From positions 37,022 to 101,021 of the IMG/VR virus record IMGVR_UViG_3300050821_024084: a stretch of 64,000 nt of DNA. One strand, 5' to 3'. A program made the translations under genes and the position numbers. The notes beneath the pieces are model-generated. The model saw only the letters and a program-made list of their open reading frames with translations, was not told the DNA's origin and did not search any database. This document shows, in pieces, positions 60,834-64,000 of the stretch; position 1 is the stretch's first letter; each line of letters opens with the position of its first letter. The stretch comes from a virus.

Positions 60834-61570
60834 TCGGGTACAAGGACATGGCCGTCGTCATGACGGTGTGGCGACGGCCCGGGTACACGCGGAAGGCGCT
60901 GGCGTCCTGGGAGAACGTGCGCGGCGTCGGGGAACTCGGGCTCTTCCGGGTCTATGTCGATCCCTCGGACCGGCAGGATGAGATCCTGAGCGTCTGCGCG
61001 GAGTTCCAGGACGGGATTCCGGGCCTGAGCGTTGAGGTGAACCCGGAGCGCTACGGGGTGTCCTGCAATCCGGAGTTCTCCATGGCGCGGGGGTTCCGCG
61101 AGCACGGTGCGGCGTTCTCTGTCGTGGGTGATGATGACATGCTCGTCAGCACGGACGTGCTGGAGTATCTGCGCTGGGGGGCGGATACGTTCGAGGACCG
61201 GAAAGATGTCGCTGCTGTCTGCGCGCACACGCCGGAGCCTGCGCCTGCGGATTCGGATCAGGAAGCGGTGCAGCTCTTGCCGAGGTACCGCTGCTGGACC
61301 TGGGGAACGTGGCGAGACAGGTGGGACACGGTGTTCGAGCCGACGTGGGACAGGCACTATGACTCCGGGGAACCGGCCGGTTACGACTGGAATATCGATC
61401 TTCGCGTGGTGCCGGGTCGCGGGCTGAGATGCGTGTTCCCGCTCGCCAGCCGCTCGCAGAACATCGGGCGGTTCGAGGGCGTGCATGCCAGCCCGGCTGA
61501 GTTCCTGAAGACGGCGAATCCCTCGTTCCGGCAGGAGCGCGAACCTGTGAGCTACCGGGTGATCACGTGA
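60830..61570 (+). CDS. GT-A fold glycosyltransferase
   Basis: GTG at 60830 overlapping the previous stop; 246 residues. AVVMTVWRRPGYTRKALASW opens a GT-A (GT2-like) fold, GAAFSVVGDDDMLVSTDV holds the DxD metal motif, and a CWTWGTWRDRWD segment follows. The C-terminus RSQNIGRFEGVHASPAEF is shared with the paralogue at 62236. Cytoplasmic, no membrane segment. Confidence 0.8.
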   Translation: MIGYKDMAVVMTVWRRPGYTRKALASWENVRGVGELGLFRVYVDPSDRQDEILSVCAEFQDGIPGLSVEVNPERYGVSCNPEFSMARGFREHGAAFSVVGDDDMLVSTDVLEYLRWGADTFEDRKDVAAVCAHTPEPAPADSDQEAVQLLPRYRCWTWGTWRDRWDTVFEPTWDRHYDSGEPAGYDWNIDLRVVPGRGLRCVFPLASRSQNIGRFEGVHASPAEFLKTANPSFRQEREPVSYRVIT

Positions 61571-62010
61571 AGCGGCTGAATCTCGGGGCCGGCGCGGACA
61601 TCCGGGCGAGCTGGGTGAACGTGGACCGGATCTTCCTGCCGGGGATCGACGTTGTGCACGATCTGGACATGGATCCGTGGCCGTGGGAAGACGCGAGCGT
61701 CGATGAGATCAGCGCGATCGACGTGTTCGAGCACGTGGAGGACCCGCTGGTGTTCATGAACCAGGCGGGGCGCATCCTGAAGCCCGGGGGCATCCTCCGG
61801 ATACGGACCGGGTACTGGCGGCATGAGAACTCGTTCACCGACCCCACGCACAAGCGTCACTGCACCGAGAAGAGTTTCGACTACTGGATCGCGGGGACGG
61901 AGTTCTACGAGAAGTACCACGCGGCGTACGCAGCTCCCGGGGTAGCGTTCTCGCAGGTCAGCAATAGTCTCGATGGCTCGGAGCTGGTCGTTGTTCTGAG
62001 GAGGCTCTGA
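61567..62010 (+). CDS. SAM-dependent methyltransferase
   Basis: GTG overlapping the previous stop; 147 residues. KRLNLGAGADIRASWVNVDR is motif I (LGxGxxxxxxWxNVD, as in type 11 methyltransferases of sugar clusters), VDEISAIDVFEHVEDPLVF the post-I region and AGRILKPGGILRIRTGYW motif III. Probably methylates a sugar or lipid-like acceptor made by the island. Confidence 0.8.
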   Translation: MKRLNLGAGADIRASWVNVDRIFLPGIDVVHDLDMDPWPWEDASVDEISAIDVFEHVEDPLVFMNQAGRILKPGGILRIRTGYWRHENSFTDPTHKRHCTEKSFDYWIAGTEFYEKYHAAYAAPGVAFSQVSNSLDGSELVVVLRRL

Positions 62011-62027
62011 AGAGAACGGATCGAGGG

Positions 62028-62243
62028 ATGGTCGTATCAATCCTGACTATTACCGGGCTCGTGCTCGCTATCGCCGTCTCTGTCATGACTCTCATCAGGC
62101 TGTTCCGGACGGAACGCAAGATCCAGGAGGTGCACGTGCTCGTGAATTCCCAGCTGTCGAAGGTGCTGGCCCGGGTCACGCAGCTGACGAGCACGCTGGA
62201 AGAGGCAGATATCGAGATTCCGGAGAGCCCTGAAGATGAGTGA
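62028..62243 (+). CDS. Small membrane protein (71 aa)
   Basis: VVSILTITGLVLAIAVSVMTLI is one transmembrane helix, followed by a charged coiled coil (RTERKIQEVHVLVNSQLSKV) and an acidic tail. It resembles holin-like or Rz-like small proteins; separated from the lysis block by the sugar genes. Overlaps the next gene by 8 nt. Confidence 0.6.
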   Translation: MVVSILTITGLVLAIAVSVMTLIRLFRTERKIQEVHVLVNSQLSKVLARVTQLTSTLEEADIEIPESPEDE

Positions 62244-62970
62244 CATGTCTGTCATGATGACCGCCTGGCGACGGCCCGCCTACCTGCGACGCACGCTGGA
62301 ATCGTGGGCTGCCGTGGACGGGCTGAGGGACCTGCGCCAGTTCGTTGTCGCGCTGGACCCGTCGGATCGTCAGGACGCGGTGCGATCCGAGATCAAGCGA
62401 TCCGCGCTCGCCCCGGAACTCTGGGAGAACTCCGCACAGCTCGGCTGCGGGGGGAACCCGGCAGCATCTGCCCAGCGGATGTTCCAGGAAGATCCTGCCC
62501 TGGAGTTCCTCATCTTCGCGGAAGATGATCTCCTGGTCAGCGACGACGTGCTGCGGTACTTCGCGTGGGCAAAGGAGGAATTCCGGGACCGGTCCGACGT
62601 ACTGCTGGCATGCGCGCACTCGAACGATAACCCGTCAGCTGATGCGGATCCCTCTGCCGTGACGCTTGCCTGCCGGTTCCGGTGCTGGGTGTGGGCCACC
62701 TGGCGGGACCGCTGGGACGACGTGCTGTACCCCACCTGGGACTGGGACTACACCAGCGGTGACCAGGGGGGGCCTACCGGGTGGGACCACCATATCAACC
62801 TGCGCATCATGCCGCCGCGCGGTCTGCTGGCCGCGCTCCCGGCTGCGTCCCGGTCTCAGAACATCGGCAGGTTCGAGGGCGTGCACGCGGACCCGGCAGG
62901 CTTCGGGACGACGCAGAATCCCTCGTTCCGGGAGCACCGGGAGCCGGTCACATTTCAGCTATCTCGCTGA
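62236..62970 (+). CDS. GT-A fold glycosyltransferase, paralogue of the gene at 60830
   Basis: 244 residues. SVMMTAWRRPAYLRRTLESW, EFLIFAEDDLLVSDDVL (acidic metal motif), CWVWATWRDRWDDVLYPTWD and RSQNIGRFEGVHADPAGF align along the whole length with the product of 60830-61570. Its 3' end overlaps the convergent gene by 23 nt. Confidence 0.8.
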   Translation: MSDMSVMMTAWRRPAYLRRTLESWAAVDGLRDLRQFVVALDPSDRQDAVRSEIKRSALAPELWENSAQLGCGGNPAASAQRMFQEDPALEFLIFAEDDLLVSDDVLRYFAWAKEEFRDRSDVLLACAHSNDNPSADADPSAVTLACRFRCWVWATWRDRWDDVLYPTWDWDYTSGDQGGPTGWDHHINLRIMPPRGLLAALPAASRSQNIGRFEGVHADPAGFGTTQNPSFREHREPVTFQLSR

Positions 62971-64000
62971 GGGCGGGCACCCAGTGCTCTTTGAAGACCC
63001 GGTCCACATCGTAGGCCAGGGCGAAGTCCCTGGCCTCTTTTTCCTTGCTCGCCGCCTGCGTGTACGCTAGCTCGTAGCACGCCTCGATCTCCGCGACGCG
63101 AGGCTTGGACCACCAGGCGTGGTGCGCCGCGTTCCAGAACGGCTCGCCGCTTACCATCCAGCCTGCGCCCCGGAGCTCGGCCATCGAACTGAAATTCGTT
63201 ACGATCACAGGCCGACCGCAGCTCTGCGCCTCGATGACCGGGATCCCGAAGCCCTCGGCGTGACTGGCGGAAGACAGCACGTCGATCGCCCCGTACCAGG
63301 CGGCCATGTTCTCCGGCATGATGCGGCCGGTGATCAGGCCGTACGGATCGCTGAACCGGACCTTGCCCTGGAGATCCAGGCTGTTCACCAGATCCATCAG
63401 GTTGAGCGCCTGCGGGGCCTGGGTCAGCGCGTGGATCACCAGGAACGCGTCCGGGTGCTTAGCTGCGAACCGGCTGAATGCCAGGAGCTGCTCCGGGAAG
63501 GACTTGCGCACGGCGTCCTTGTTGGCGGCATTGATCCCGACGATAAATGCATCAGCGGGCAGTCCTATCTCTTCGCGGATGCGCTGCTTGCTGTCCGGCG
63601 GCGTGAAGACCGAGGTGTCGATCGCGTGCGGCACGTACAGCGATGTGAACCCGGCCTGCTCCAGCATGCGCTTGCCGAACCGGCTGACTGCAACCGGTAT
63701 TGCGCCGGAGCGCTGGAAGTACGCGCTGTCCATCGATGACAGCGGAGCGCAGTCAACGGGTGCCCAGTTCACCATCTTCAGGCCGCGCACCTGGTCCGGG
63801 TTCAGGACCCAGGCGTCCATGTGGGCGATGACTACATCGGACTGGACGTGCTTCGCATGCGCGGCAATGATGTCGTTGCCGTAGGGGTCCAGCCCGGCGG
63901 GCAGCACCGGGATGTCGTTCCACAGGGACGGCGCTCCGGCCAGGCCGTGGAACGCGCTGATGAACACCTCATGCCCGGCATCCTTGAGACGGGGAGTCAC
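62948..64000 (-). CDS. GT-B glycosyltransferase (GT4-like), N-terminus outside the window
   Basis: 350 residues visible, leftward, 5' end beyond the window. VPHAIDTSVFTPPDSKQRIR and GFIVGINAANKDAVRK-type strands (FIVGINAANKDAVRKSFPEQ), then SSASHAEGFGIPVIEAQSCGRPVI with the E-x7-E motif of family GT4, identify a retaining GT-B enzyme. It transfers a sugar from a nucleotide sugar. The left part of the fold (VAVSRFGKRMLEQAG) is intact. Convergent to the GT-A gene. Confidence 0.85.
   Translation of the reverse strand: MTPRLKDAGHEVFISAFHGLAGAPSLWNDIPVLPAGLDPYGNDIIAAHAKHVQSDVVIAHMDAWVLNPDQVRGLKMVNWAPVDCAPLSSMDSAYFQRSGAIPVAVSRFGKRMLEQAGFTSLYVPHAIDTSVFTPPDSKQRIREEIGLPADAFIVGINAANKDAVRKSFPEQLLAFSRFAAKHPDAFLVIHALTQAPQALNLMDLVNSLDLQGKVRFSDPYGLITGRIMPENMAAWYGAIDVLSSASHAEGFGIPVIEAQSCGRPVIVTNFSSMAELRGAGWMVSGEPFWNAAHHAWWSKPRVAEIEACYELAYTQAASKEKEARDFALAYDVDRVFKEHWVPALSEIAEM

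Noticed and set aside
1-64000. CRISPR array, integrase/attachment site or replication origin
   Set aside because: No spaced direct repeats, no recombinase motifs and no iteron cluster were found on reading the window; they may lie outside it.

Overview
The window reads as about 64 kb of a GC-rich, long-tailed (siphovirus-type) double-stranded DNA phage of an actinobacterial host. Evidence: HK97-type head genes in the usual order (small and large terminase, portal with MuF domain, prohead protease/scaffold, major capsid protein), tail chaperones joined by a -1 frameshift, a 1179-residue tape measure, large minor tail proteins, a GH25/papain-like lysis region, densely packed genes with ATGA or TGATG overlaps, and many GTG starts. 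No integrase, repressor or CRISPR array is visible, so lifestyle is undecided.

Layout. (1) 1-4697, leftward: a tightly coupled operon of about 14 small genes ending, at the left edge, in an Asp/Glu-type amino-acid racemase. It also holds an HNH protein and a nucleotide-binding Rossmann-like protein. (2) 4784-5542, rightward: a promoter followed by an RNA array. It has a leader hairpin, three copies of one covarying RNA motif (two carrying a circularly permuted tRNA-like body), other hairpins and a tRNA-Met. These fit Y RNAs, the partners of Ro60. (3) 5604-12825: a basic protein, five tandem paralogues, a vWA protein, a Ro60/TROVE protein split into two overlapping ORFs, a HAD phosphatase and small membrane, Zn-ribbon and HTH proteins. 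(4) 13086-13802: a secreted LysM/transglycosylase protein. (5) 13907-19508: a ParB-like protein, then a probable DNA base hypermodification cassette (amino acid:DNA transferase-like, amidoligase-like, LMW-phosphatase-like, FAD oxidoreductase, P-loop kinase, TET/JBP-like dioxygenase). (6) 19117-45179: packaging and head genes, crowded with mobile elements: three inteins, two group I introns and two homing endonuclease genes written on the opposite strand inside an intein and an intron. (7) 45354-56214: tail. (8) 56241-59219: membrane and lysis genes. (9) 59203-64000: a glycosyltransferase/epimerase/methyltransferase island.

How it works together. Many units start at a TANNNT -10 hexamer only 6-8 nt before the start codon, as expected for leaderless transcripts, and the intron endonuclease uses the same design. 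The strongest candidate for an under-described system is the pairing of the Y-RNA-like array with the split Ro60 gene and the neighbouring vWA and HAD proteins, a possible phage RNA-surveillance module. Next comes the large-terminase intein whose endonuclease lies antisense to the intein reading frame. The hypermodification cassette probably decorates pyrimidines in phage DNA, and the right-end glycosyltransferases could add sugars to DNA or virion. All assignments come from reading the sequence; no database search was run.
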